DNA of 64,000 bases from Microstegium vimineum (Eukaryota; Streptophyta; Magnoliopsida; Poales; Poaceae): assembly GCA_022036555.1 (NCBI GenBank), contig CM039126.1:12845591-12909590 (forward strand), written 5' to 3'. The translations under genes and the position numbers were made by a program. The notes under the pieces were generated by a model. It did not search any database. It was not told the origin of the DNA and saw only the letters and a program-made list of their open reading frames with translations. Below are positions 34,878 through 46,911 of this stretch, in pieces (the stretch's first letter is position 1; each line of letters begins with the position of its first letter).

Positions 34878-37800
34878 ATGCCGAGAGACCGCAGAGACGT
34901 GGTATGGGAGCATGGTGAGAATCTTGCTCCCGGTTGGAAATGCAACTACTGTCTTAAACAAAAAGCCGGGGGTGGTGCTTCCCGATTCAGGCAGCATTTG
35001 GCTGCGCGCGGGACGCAGGTGATCCACTGCAGCAAGGTGCCCAGAGACGTCCGGGAGTACTTTCAGTAGGATCTCGACAGAACTAGGCAGGCAACTAGTG
35101 ACCGCTCTCGGCAGAGGGTTGCACGAGAGGCTGCTGCAGCGGAGGGCAACCACCCCCTTGACGATGACGAGTACGAGGCTCAGTTGCAGGCAGCAATGAA
35201 TCAGTCCAGGGCAGAATATGAGTACCAGGAGGGCGTGCAGCGGAGAGGAGGCACTTACGAGCGTGGAGGTGGCAGTGGTAGTGGTAATGCTTCGCAGGGG
35301 GGCAATCCTTTGCAGAGGATGTTTCGGAGGTCTAGTTCACAGAGGCAGACCCCTGCGGTGGTGGAGGACTACAACTTGGCAGCCGGTACGAGGGGTGGAC
35401 TCCAGCAGACAAGGATTGATACAGGGTCATGGACGCAGAGGGGAAGGACCGCGAAGGACGCAATTGGGAAAGCTTGGGGAAAGTTTTTCCATACTGCAGG
35501 AATCCCCGGGAGACAGGCGGACAATCCGTACTTTTTTAGTGCGGTCAGGGAGACGCAGAAGTGGGGTAAGTACATATACTTGGAGACTTCAATTCATTAC
35601 GTATATTTCTCTATTCTCATGATTCGCTTACGATTGCAGGTGAAGGCATCGCGTCACCTAGTGGAAAGGATATAGACGGGAAGTACCTCGATCATAACGA
35701 GAAGGACCTGCAGATCCGGTACGCAAAGTTTAAGGAGGAGTGGCCCTTGTTTGAGGTCACCTTGATGTGTGATTCGTGGATGGGCCCGACAAGAATGACT
35801 GTCATCAATTTTTTGATCTATTGCAATGGCGTCATGTGGTTCCACAAGTCAGTTGATGCGACGGGCAGGAGCCAAGATTCATCTTATTTGTTGGGGGTAC
35901 GTCCAAAATATTATGCCAGTTCACATGCACTATGTTTTCTCGGTTCCACTAAATGTTGTGCCTACTTGTGCAGCTGATTCGCAAGGTGGTTGAGGAGATA
36001 GGTGCTGAGCATGTCGTGGATATCGTCACGGACAACGGCGCCAATTTCAAGAGAGCATGCCATAGATTGAACGATGAGTACAAGCATATTCTTTGGACAC
36101 CTTGCCTTGCACACACCATCAACTTGATGCTGAAGGACATTGGTAAAAGGCCGGAGCATGCAGGTATGATCTCAACATGCAAGCGCATTTCAGCTTGGCT
36201 GCACAACCATGGCCAGTTGAATGCAATGATGAGGGAAGCCATTGGTGGTGAGTTGGTCAAATGGAATGCCACTAGGTTTGGGACCAACTACATGTTCATG
36301 GAGAGCTTCCATTGGAAGTGTGATCGTTTTATGCAGTGGATGGGATCTTCCGAGTTCTTGCATAGCAGGTGGGGAAAATCCGAGGAAGGTCATTATGCTC
36401 ACGCAAGGCTGTCTAGCATACAGTGGTGGGACACACTCAAATACATCATTGATTCAGTGGCACCAATTTACAGGTTCCTTCGGTTCGCTGATCAGGATAG
36501 GCGACCTAACCTGTGTGAGGTTGTCTAAAACTTCCAACAGTGCAAAAATGAGATGGAGAAGTTTTTTGGAACAAATGTCTCAACATGGCATGAGTACAAG
36601 GCTATCATGGATGTCAGGATTGCGGACGTGTACCATGGCACGCATGTGGGCCCAGGTGCGATCACAACCATTGTTAAAATAGCAGTCTCTACATATTGAG
36701 TATTTACCATTTGCTAATTTGTCGTGCATCGTATGTTGCAGCTGCTGTACTGAACCCAAGGCTTGTATACCGTTACAATCCAACTCCGACCATGTTTGCT
36801 GGCCTCAACGAAGCATTTGGGAAAATGACGGATGTGCACTCCGCTGTCTTGGCATTACAGGAGGTAGAATCATTCCGCGTACACCTTGGGGAGTTTGGCA
36901 GTGAGCTGGCCATTAAAATGGCCACGGACCCCAAGACAACTCCATGTAAGAGTACTTTTGAACTCATTTTTTTGTCTTTTTCAGCGCGTACCTAACATAA
37001 TGGGTTCCACTTGCAGCTCAATGGTGGATGCTGTTCGACAGGAGCACTCCAAATCTACAAAAACTTGTGCTGAGGCTTGTTGCACAGTGTGTATCCTCCA
37101 GTGGATGCGAGCGCAACTGGAGTACATTTGCTTTGGTGCACACGAAGGTTCGGAATCGCTTGTCCCATAAAAAACTGAACAAGCTAGTGTATGTGAACTA
37201 CAACCTTCGGCTGCGACTCGCGGATGCAACCGGACCACCTAGGCGTGAGGAAGAAGACTTCATTGACCAGTTCACGCAGATATCCTTTTACGAAAGGGAT
37301 AATCCGGTTCGAGAATGGATGGAGTATGGCAGATCCAACCAGGCTCCAGTTCTCGACGAAGAGGATGAAGAAACGGACATTCCTCTTCCGTCCCATATCG
37401 TGAGGTACGTTGATGTACTTTGTTAGACACTAACAAACCATACTTTTAATAATATGATTCATTCTTTGTCATGACAGAGACCAAGTGGACCCCGACGATC
37501 TTGGGCCCATCAGTGATTGGGCCCGTAGACATGTGGGTGACACGCATCTTGGGAAAAGAAAATACCAGACGGGACCTAGCCAGAAAAAAAGGGGAAGCGA
37601 GTGCAACAACCTGTCACCAGCGATGATTCGACAGATGATGGCGAGGAGGGTGAGCAAAGTCCACGGTACCAGGAGTCCGATCACAGCAGCTCAGCAACTG
37701 ACAGTGGAGACGGTCATAGTGGTGACGATGACCCTAGAGCTGTTGTTGTTGTTGGTGGTGGTGGGGCTGGGGGTTCTACAGATGGTGCTGGTGGTAGTGG

Positions 37801-38306
37801 TGCTGGTGATGCTGGTGGTAGTGGTGCTGGTGATGCTGGTGGACTTCGTTTCACAGGTATGGATTGTTACAGACATTTTTTAATGTCTATGCCTATTCAC
37901 TAGTACTAATTATGGTCGGCTGCAGGCGAGGCGGACTTCACACATGCTACTCAGGACCGCGACCATAGGCAGCCGGAATCGCAGAGGAGAGCGTACGACC
38001 CGACGGACTGCTACGACACGCCACAGTACTCCTCTTCCTCGTACAGTGATACATCGTACGGTGGTGGTTATACCTACCCGTTCCTGACATCAGCACGCAG
38101 TCGACCACTAGATGGGTCTACGAATGGCAAGACCCGGATTTCTACAACATGTTAGTGCAGGAATGGGAGACCACAGCTCATTGGACGGGCCAATCATGGA
38201 TAAGGTACAAGGCCGGGCTATAGTCGCGCGGTATCGCTCTAATGTCCACCGCGGAGTATGAGGAGGGGTGCCGAAACGGGATCTTCCCTTATATGCAACG
38301 CCAGTG
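34878..38306 (+). pseudogene. hAT transposase (BED finger, DUF659, dimerisation domain), decayed
   Basis: ATG at 34878 follows a splice-acceptor-like TTGTGCAG, so an untranslated first exon is likely. The N-terminal BED-type finger is CNYC...RFRQHL...HC. A TAG at 35067-35069 lies soon after. Then come a Gln/Arg/Gly-rich linker, a DUF659-like core (LMCDSWMGPTRMTVINFL, DIVTDNGANFKRAC, CLAHTINLML), TAA near 36526, and the C-terminal dimerisation domain (WWMLFDRSTPNLQKLVLRLV, SGCERNWSTFALVH, RNRLSHKKLNKLV). Introns with GT...AG ends are at about 35564-35639, 35898-35972, 36656-36740, 36945-37016, 37405-37477 and 37857-37925. The tail encodes a Gly/Ser/Ala/Asp repeat with a duplicated 24-bp unit (37785-37845). 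Near 38085 a 1-bp loss shifts the frame away from the expected WVYEWQDPDFY segment. Confidence 0.82.
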
Positions 38307-38716
38307 AGTAGTGACCATGATGTTCGCATGTCTACGACACGAGGTATTTCCATGGACGATTTGTTGTTGTTGCAACGGTGAACTACGTTATTTTCGTCGT
38401 GAATTTGTGGCTAGTGCATCACTATGATATTATTGTGGGGTTGGTCATTTGTATCACACTATTTTACATGAATTGTGGGTTCTATTTACATCATTATGCA
38501 CAAAGGTCATTCCAAAAAAATTGATTTTTTCAAGAAAAAAAAACCACCCGGCGGTTTGGACCGGTTACCGGTCCAAAACCGATTACACTACGAGGTTTGA
38601 ATTCAAAATTCAAACTGTTTGGTTTGGACCGGTAACCGGTCAAACCGACCGATAACCGCCCGTCCGCCCCCGGCGGTTACCGGTTTAGATTCGTAAAGGT
38701 AAACCCTGGTCTGGTG

Positions 38717-40790
38717 AGGAGGATTGGAGGAAGGAACCACAGCCACTCAGATAATATTCGTATTGGATGCCCCTTGGGTCACCTCAATAGCATACTACGT
38801 AGTAGTAGCTGGGAGAAAAGGTCAGCCCGGCCCCCTTGGCATGCATGGGTCAGCGCAGCAGCCTTTTTATGGCCACCTGGTTTTGTTTACCAACAGACAC
38901 CCGCTTTTTCCCCTCTACAGTACGGTTCTGCTTCTGCATTTCTGCTCGTCTCGGGTTATCGCGACGGCCTTCTCAGTTGTCACCTTTGCATGAGCATGAT
39001 ATCGTCACAATTCACAAAAGGTGCCGCGAGTATTTTCAGTTACAGTTTTGCTCTACTACCTCCATATCATAATTAGATTACATTTTGGACACGGATACCT
39101 TGGACACGGGTACCTATGTGGAACCTGCACATCATCTCTGCATGCCGGGGGCAGTGTGCGGTCGAGCTCGTTCGGTTCGTCGCGCGGCCCCGGGCAGAGG
39201 GCTTTCTTGCTTGCTGGCCTGGCCAGTCCAAGGACATGCACGCACGCGATCATGTCAGTCCAGCTCAGCTGCAGCTGCACTGCCCTTGGCGGGGGCTAGC
39301 TTGGCCCTTGCGACTTGCGTGCTGGTCGATCGTAGAGCCTGGAATTCCGGCTTTTCACTGACCCCGTCTCGAAAGGCCTGCCCCACAGCGTCGGCCAAAA
39401 GTGACCGCTCACTGCACAAAAGCTGCGTCGGTGTGGTGTGCTCGGCCGGCCGGCTTGTAAAAATGCGTGATGATTGCCCACAAATGCATGCACTAGAGTG
39501 CCATTGCCAGTGTGCCATGCCCATGCATGCGAATCTACAGTACTAAACTGCAGAGTGAAGACAGACATATCATCGTCAGTTCACGGCACTCTCCTCCGCG
39601 TCCGTCCACGAGGCGCTGTGCGCACGTGCCCGGTACCCTGCTCAACAAAGCCAGAGAAAACGTACGAGAGCTCCTCCTGTCCAAGCCTGCACGTAGTACG
39701 CGTCAGTTCGCGCTCTGCGCCGACCCGAGCCGAGACGACTGGCAGCATGCCCACGCGACCACGCCTCTTGTACTAAGGCCTCGTTTAGATCCAAAATTAT
39801 TTGAAATTTTAATACTGTAGCACTTTGTTTATATGTGGTAATTATTGTCCAATCATAAAGTAACTAGACTCAAAAAATTCATCTCGCAAATTACTGACCA
39901 CTGCACATCCACGCGAGGTCGGTGCCGGTGCGCGCGGCGCGAGACGAGGAGTGCCCGTGGGTTCTGGGCTCACGTGAACAGAAGCGGCCACCGTCCACGC
40001 CCGCATGATGGTCGGCTAGACCGATTTCGCGCGTCGACCCCGGCCGGTGGCTGGCTAGCCACGTTCACGGACGTGGAACGCGCGTCCGTCGTCGTCCCTT
40101 CCCCGTGGCCCGTGGGCGCGCGCGCTGGATTTGGCGAGGCAAACGCGCGCGGCCTCCGCCAAACCGACCGCGGATACATTACATGAGGACATTGCCCGTG
40201 GTGGTTCCACGTGAATGAAAATGAAAATGAAGGGGGGCCGCCGCCGCCGGGCACGAGGGGTCAATCAGCACGGGGCCGCAGGGGCTGGTCGATCGGATGG
40301 CCGCGCCCGTGCCCCGTGGGGGTTCAAAAACGTACTACGGTGGCCTTTTTGTACGTTTCCGGCCGGCCGGCCGCCGGGTTACACGCGGCTGCGCCTGACA
40401 TGCTTGACGGCGGTTGGCCGGGGGGGAGGGCGGGCGTGATGGCTGTCGGATAACGCTGCGCCGGCTCGTGATTGCCTGAGCTTTGGCAGAATCTTGCGAC
40501 TTCGTCATCCCAAAGCTTTGCCTGTCTCGGCCACAGGCTACTTTTATTAGCCATACCATACGCACGCTGACACACAGTCCTCTGCTCAATAATTGAACAG
40601 TGTATGTGCCAGCCTGCGATCGAGGCGCCGAGGCATCTATATATATCTCCCGCCCGACTTGATCGACAGCTACTCCCTTCTCTTTTTTTTCCACAATAGT
40701 TTTTCATTCAAAGATTCGATTTTTTTTCCCTCTCAAATTACTCGTCGGTTTCACACGTCTCAAGACATCTTAACCTAATAGCCTTTACCA
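38717..40790. other. Intergenic stretch, no convincing gene
   Basis: Several short frames overlap on both strands in the GC-rich 39100-40480 part, without a recognisable domain. 39776-39890 resembles one end of a GCCTCGTTTAGATCC-type grass MITE. CATGCATG motifs recur. Confidence 0.45.
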
Positions 40791-40919
40791 CGCCTTGTTC
40801 GGGTGATCGTTTTAGTGGCTGATAAGCTGACTGATGTTGTTTTTTCGCTATTTTGTTGTAAGAGAGAAACATTATTTTGGTGGCTGGTAAGCCGACTGAT
40901 AAGCCAAGCGAATAGGGCG
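40791..40919. repeat. hAT-like MITE (GGCTTATCAGTCGGC family)
   Basis: Left CGCCTTGTTCGGGTGATCG and right (reverse complement) CGCCCTATTCGCTTGGC oppose; GCTGATAAGCTGACTGAT and its partner GCCGACTGATAAGCC lie just inside. 129 bp. Related pieces are at about 1596, 15929 and 30632. Confidence 0.6.
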
Positions 40920-42964
40920 TCTCCTATTTACATCTCCCAACTAGCCGATGGGGATACAAAACATCAAGAATCTTGTTGTACTTAACTGAGGAATTAGAAA
41001 TGCTCCTTGTTTTGCATACTAACTTGTTAAAGTTGCAACACTAGTGATGTGTTTGATTTTGCATAAATGGAGTGTAAAAATGGCTCAAATGTACAACATG
41101 TACATTCCAATAACTTCGAAATTACATATGCATTGCACTCCCTCCTCGGATGCAGCTTTCATTGTAAATCGCTTTAGTTTTGTTCTAAGTCAAACTATTT
41201 TAGTTATAACACTTGGTTAATGTTATGTTATTAGATTCATCTTTAAACATACCTTATAATCATAATTTTTCCTATTTTAAATAACAATTATTTCTTCCAA
41301 AATATATTATGTTCTTACTAGTACCATCGGTCAAAATGCAATATTGAAGACCATGTCAATATTCAAACAAGACCTATATTTAGTATTTCATGGATGCATG
41401 CAATTCTGTGTATAACAAATGTTGTGTTTAAATAGGACCCAAAACACACTACGTACAGAAATATCAAGCCTTTGCACAACTAAGTCCATCCCCATGAGAC
41501 TAGGAAAGCACTTTATGAAAACATTTAGCAAAACAATTTTCAAGAGGAGAGGCAAGTAGAAACTACAAATTTTTGTTTCAGCTCCTACGAGTAAAAAAAC
41601 TCCAAACTCCTTAGGTTTTGTTTAAATGAACTCATATCCACGTCAATCCATATATGTTGAAGTGGAGTGAAATGAAGTCTAGTTTAAATTCTACCCCAAT
41701 TTACTCTAACATATACGGATTGAGGTGGATATGAGAAAATCCAAAAAAGCCCTTATTCACTTCAGGAGCAAATAAAACTGTGTTAATACCTAGGGGCCAA
41801 GCTGTGTTGTGTCTAGGGGTGCCTATGCACCCTCTAAATTTTTGAAAAATAGATATATTGATCAAATTTTCACCATATTGACATCCTCCATGACATAGAT
41901 CTATGCACCCACAAGGTAAGTGCATCCCCCATCAAATTTTCTCTAGCTTCGCCACTGTTAATACCCATTTAATGGGGCTTGCTGAGAAGCCAGAGTCGGT
42001 GGCCTTTTAAAAGCCTTTACCAAGGGCCCTCAGTCTAGCACCATATAGTTTTCTTTAAGGTGCTAAATCACTCTCAACGAAGTTTATTTTCCATCAGTAT
42101 TGGGCTTCACTTCTTGCATCTTGATTCATAATCTGAAATCCCCTTCCCCACAAATTGATAAGCCAGCTATCCTTGATAGAGAAAAGATTTGCTCTGCGGA
42201 CGACTTAAGCTGGACGAGTCTCATTATTTAAAACTTGCTGAAAAATCATAGCACTCTCATCGTTCCAAACTATAAATCACTTTGACTTGATATGTTAAAT
42301 TTGCTTTGTATATAAAAAAGTTAAAACAACTTATACATTGATATCGAAGGATCGGCATTTACCATCAGAAATGGACGAACATACCCTCTTAACGCTTGTT
42401 AGGAAGCAGGCTATCCTCAGCTGCTACTGTCGCAGGTACTGATTAACCCCCTTGTCTTAATTAAGCTGTGTTAATCTCAAGCTGCGATCATAGAATATTT
42501 CGAAAATTGTGCCCAACCTGCTCGTGTTGCGATGTCTAGATCAATCATCATTTGGTAGGGATGGTCTAGCTACAAAGTAGTTGGCATTATTTTCCTTTTC
42601 CCATAGTATTCTTCTCACTTTCTTTTATTTGCTCCAAACTGGAATTTTCTAATGGTATATACTGTACCACTAGTCTCCGGCTCGAACTCACATGAATATT
42701 TGATTAGTATATGTGGTAGCTTAATCATCAATCACTAGTCTAATCTGTCCTGTGCTCTGTACTGCTAATTGCTATCTATACTCAGTACCAGTATAGATTT
42801 AGAATCATCTGCTCTACTAACACTTGTCTGGGGAAAATAATTATAAAATTTATGGACACGGTGTTCCACTGTGTGTAGTCGCAGGCACATATATATTTCT
42901 TTCAGTTTAACTGTTGTTTTGGATGTTTTAAAAATAATTTTGACTGCCAAACTACAGTAACATG
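40920..42964. other. Intergenic stretch with MITE remnants, no gene
   Basis: 41611-41741 is a small inverted-repeat element (CATATCCACGTCAATCC opposing GGATTGAGGTGGATATG). 41130-41340 and 42255-42340 look like degenerate Stowaway-type pieces. No coding signal. Confidence 0.4.
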
Positions 42965-42974
42965 TTTTTAAAAT

Positions 42975-43206
42975 ACTCTTTCCATTTTAAATTATAATTT
43001 TTTTATCATAAGTTTGACCACTCATCTTATTTAAAAAATACGTACAAAATTATCAAATTTAAGTCATTCTTCTTGTAGATCATTTATTAAATAAGTAAGC
43101 CACAACAAAAAAAAAGTGATATTTTGTAAAAATAAATAAATAAGATGAGCGGTCAAACTTGAGGTTAAAAAAGTCAAACAAACTATAATTTGGGAAGGGG
43201 GGAGTA
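42975..43206. repeat. Stowaway-like MITE
   Basis: Left CTCTTTCCATTTTAAATTATAATTT opposes right TATAATTTGGGAAGGGGGGAG (imperfect), AT-rich core containing GTTTGACC and its complement. About 232 bp. Confidence 0.65.
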
Positions 43207-43430
43207 TATAATTTGAGAGTTCATGGACCTAGACAAAAAAAATCATACATTAAGAGGTCGGTTATCAAAATGGAATATAATTTTTCTTTACAAAAATGGA
43301 ATTGTATTCTGATCCGATCTCTATATAAGTTTTATATGCAACCATCTAATATTAGAAATTTAGCCTCAGGTTAAAATAAGCATGCTCTCAAAGAGCAAAC
43401 AAAAATAAATAGCTGTCAATTAAAGCAGTA

Positions 43431-43967
43431 AAGGCTTATTTGAATGAGCTAATGTTAATTACTATTTGGGGCTAAAAACTAACCCAAATTATTTGTGATT
43501 GACTAGCTAGTTGGCCAACAATTAGTAGGAGGATTGACTAAAAAATTAGCGCACCTATTAGTACTACTATTTGGATGGGTTAAGAGCAACTATAACAGTT
43601 TAGCTATTCTTATTGTGGAAACTATTTTAGAATTTGTGCAACAAAAAATAGGCTCCAACATATGTGTTATCTGACTTTGTAAAATAGGAAGTTTATTATC
43701 TCTCAATTTTAAGTGGTCATATATAGCCAACCATGAACGCTCGCTATTTGACTTTGTAAAATAGAAAGACCATTTGACTTTATAAAATAGCTAGTAAGAC
43801 TGTTGTGGACCTCCTTTCTTAGGAGTTTTTTTATTTTACAAAATAGGTAAATAATGAAATTTTAGCTACTAATTTTAGCTAAATTGTTGGAGTTGCTCTA
43901 AGATCTAGTCTTAGCTAATTTTTAGCTAGCTAACCATTAGCTCTTGATATATCCAAATATGGAGGTA
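43431..43967. repeat. MITE of the GAGCTAATG family, split by a nested MITE
   Basis: The left side (GGCTTATTTGAATGAGCTAATG...TTTGGATGGGT) and right side (CTAGTCTTAGCTAATTTTTAGC...CCAAATATGGAGG) form the same kind of element as 29276-29486, interrupted at 43584-43898 by a Tourist-like MITE. Confidence 0.6.
43584..43898. repeat. Tourist-like MITE nested in another MITE, TSD TAA
   Basis: GAGCAACTATAACAGTTTAGC opposes GCTAAATTGTTGGAGTTGCTC. TAA lies on both sides (43581-43583 and 43899-43901). 315 bp. Confidence 0.78.
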
Positions 43968-45178
43968 GTCACCCGTTTCCAACGATAATCTGTGTACTCT
44001 TGCAACGTAATGGTTGTCCCATTTTCTCACTTCGTCGTGCCACACATCCCTCTTTCAAGTGTTGTCCCACTCCGAGACATAATAAGGGCGAGAAAACCTC
44101 TTCTTCACGTTCATCAAGTTCAAGATTCAGCAACACATTTTTGTGTGTCGGTGAGAAAACCTCTTGCTCACCTTCTTAAAAAAGTCAGCAAAAGAGATTT
44201 CTGGGTCTCGTCTGTGTATTGACCATCATATATCAAATGAAAATACACTGAAAGCTGGTACAGCATTGTGCCTGAGCACTGACAGCACACCACACACTGC
44301 AGCATCTCCAAGCACATTTAAAAAACCTTCCATTTTTTTTTGTTTACTACGAAACCAAGAGAGGTTGCTGATGCAAAGGCGATGTCAGCCACGCAGTTTC
44401 CCTGGGCTTATTCGTTGGAGCAGTTGGTTTTTTCGGAGGAACTAACCATGCAAAAAAACAAAGCACGGTCACATGGCAATACATGTGCACATCTGTCAAA
44501 AACACATGTAACCACGCGAAGATCTATCGACGGTTTCACCGACTGGATCGACACCTCGGCAAGGGAATAGAGAAAGGTCGGCTACGTCGAGGACCATGGA
44601 ATTACTGCTCTCCCATTGGTCATGTCAGATCACACAGTGCATCTTCAAAACTGTATGTTGTTGTATGGTAGTAATGTGATGCTTATCTTGTATGATTCGC
44701 GTGGATTTTTCTAAGAAATCAAACCGGTTTGCCAGATTGGTCGATCAATCAGGCAACAGCTTAGTGACAAAGGCAGTAGTCGTACTACTAGACTTGTGGA
44801 TAAAGTCTGGAAATTCTAGTCACATGCTCGTCGATCTCGATGTACCGTTACATCAGCTGGATGGCATCCAGCGAGATTTGTAATGTGTTCATCCATTGGA
44901 CCGTGATACTTCTTTATTTATTTACATTTATCATGTGATTTATCTACCATCTTGCTCTTAAATACTGTTATAGTGTGATCATCAATTTACTCTTATCATG
45001 TTATGATCCAGCGTAGCTCGGCTAATTAGATTTCTCATTGCGGAACAAGCTCCTTTGAGTTTAAATCCTCGGTTTAACATACACACATTTTCTGAATTGA
45101 TTCTAAAATTAATGGCTCTGCTCTTTTCGGGTAGACGACGTTCTTATTGACAGTAAGATGTTTGTGGTAATTTTATAA
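43968..45178. other. Intergenic stretch, no recognised gene
   Basis: Short frames only. A 63-codon frame at 44692-44883 has fairly protein-like composition but no family I recognise and no supporting splice structure. Confidence 0.4.
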
Positions 45179-45187
45179 AATCTTAAA

Positions 45188-45833
45188 GAGAAAATTTGCC
45201 ACAGGACACTGAAAGTAGTGCGCTGTTGCTGGAGGACCCCAAAAGTCGACCAATTTGCTGGAGCACACAAACTTAAGAGGTAAATTAGCCACAACACACC
45301 GAGCTTCTTATTTTAATATTTCCAACCGGCTCAAGAGAGAGACTGAAGGGGAACTGACCATTTTACCCTTGGCTCAAGGGCCGCGCGACCCCACTGTGCC
45401 AGCCGCGTGCCGCTCTGTTACGCCTGAGGCCGAGGCGGTGTTTGGCGCGCAGGTGGCGGTGGCGCCCTGCCTCGGCGTTCGAGCGCACAGGCCGAGGCAA
45501 CTTCCGGCCACGGGGCTCGGGGTGCGTGGCGGCCGGCGGCGCCAGCTCGCGGGGCTCAGGTGCACAGCGCCGCCATCTCGCGGTGCTCGGGGTGCGCGGT
45601 GGCGCCAACTCGCGAGGCTCGGGGCACGGGGTCCGACGCCAGTTGAGCCAAGGGCAAAATGGTCTGTTCCCCCTTCAGTCTCTCTCTTGAGCCGGTTGGA
45701 AATATTAAAATAAGAAGCTCGGTGTGTTGTGGCTAATTTACCTCTTAAGTTTGTGTGCTCCAGCAAACTGGTCGACTTTTAGGGTCCTCTAGCCACAGCG
45801 CACCACTCTCAGTGTCCTGTGACAAATTTTGCC
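45188..45833. mobile_element. Mutator-like element with GC-rich interior (candidate Pack-MULE), 9-bp TSD
   Basis: Inverted arms at about 45188-45374 and 45645-45833 (left GAGAAAATTTGCCACAGGAC, right reverse complement GGCAAAATTTGTCACAGGAC). The exact 9-bp duplication AATCTTAAA lies at 45179-45187 and 45834-45842. The interior (about 45375-45640) is extremely GC-rich, unlike arms or flanks, and holds an imperfectly repeated unit (GCTCGGGGTGCG, GCCAACTCGCGAGGCTC). It could be a captured host gene fragment or amplified filler. Open frames in it are compositional; I recognise no protein. Confidence 0.82.
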
Positions 45834-45842
45834 AATCTTAAA

Positions 45843-46560
45843 ATACGTCGACTTAGTCTTTTGTAGCTTGTAGGATATGGGTAATGTTTGGAACTTACAA
45901 ATTTTGCATTAATTACTTATGAATTTCATATAGAAAACACGTGAGAACACAAAAAAATCCCACGGTCCAAGTCCTAGATGTTGGGAAGTACGGGTACCAT
46001 GATTCGTGAAATACCAAAATCTAGCACTCCTATTAGTAGTGGCAAGTAGCTTTTTTCACAGATGTGTTGGGAAGTTATTATGGCATAAAAAGGCACTAGG
46101 AATCATACTGAAAGGTTTTTTTTTTTGGTCTAATGACCTTTTCGTACGAGGAAAGTTTTCCCACATTGCTGCCATCATACAAACTTTACTTAGCTAGGTG
46201 CGTTATCGCTACAAAAATTCTAGCCAATAGCTGACACCTTTTTTTTTTTGCCATTACTTCGTCCTCCATAAACATGCATAGACCTAAAAATTTACTTGAG
46301 GGGGGAGGGGGGTGTTAAACAAAAGGAACAGCTACTCGTGACCTGCCAAAACCAATTCCGGGAGAAACCACCAACCCAGAAATTAGGATGCTAGCTGCTC
46401 ATCACACCAAACGCCAACCAATCTGCTTGTGTAGTATACTTCTCCAACTGGAACCAGGAAATTCCACTAATGACATATCTACAGAAATGGCACCAATGGG
46501 TGCCCTACAGTGATACCAAAAAAGCGAGATGGCATCGAAATACTCCTACAACTATACGGC
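45843..46560. other. Upstream flank of the TORTIFOLIA1-like gene
   Basis: No coding signal. It presumably contains the distal promoter of the gene at 46912. I see no decisive TATA box. Confidence 0.4.
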
Positions 46561-46569
46561 TAAAAATGA

Positions 46570-46911
46570 CAATTAATTAATTAATGCACAGACATCACAG
46601 AGCAACGTAGATCCATCTTCCCCATCCATCCGATCCGTCCCTCCTGCGGCCTCCCTCTCCCTCTCCCTCTCCCACCCGGCACCCGCCAGCCATCCATCCC
46701 CCCTCCTTCCCTTCCCTTCCTCGAGCGAGCTATTAGTACCCGCCACGCCGCATCGTCCCCGCTTCGCCCCTCCCTCCGGACTCCCACTATCCAAGCCACA
46801 TTTCTTCTACACCCAAAAACCTCCACCGAGCCCAGCGCGACGGCTCGGGCTCCGCCGTCGACGCCCTCCTCCTCCTCCCCCTCCCGGAGCACTGAAGCTA
46901 CACTAGGCGCC
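46570..46911 (+). promoter_or_regulatory. Probable 5' UTR / proximal promoter of the TORTIFOLIA1-like gene
   Basis: CT-rich sequence (repeated CTCCCT at 46655-46675) typical of plant leaders precedes ATG 46912. A GACAATTAATTAATTAATGCA stretch near 46567 marks the change from AT-rich to GC-rich DNA. The transcription start is not determined. Confidence 0.4.

Larger units (their letters stand above)
33706..38708 (+). mobile_element. Complete hAT transposon, 8-bp TSD GTCTGGTG
   Basis: The left end CAGCGTTTTTGTTACC and the reverse complement of the right end, CAGGGTTTACCTTTACG, are imperfect inverted repeats. GTCTGGTG lies on both sides (33698-33705 and 38709-38716). Both subterminal regions carry many GGTTACCG/CGGTAACC motifs (33715-34285 and 38560-38690). 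A decayed BED-finger/hAT-dimerisation transposase gene lies between. 5003 bp. Confidence 0.92.

Noticed and set aside
44692..44883. A 63-codon plus-strand frame with protein-like composition
   Set aside because: No recognisable family, upstream context or splice sites; not reported as a gene.
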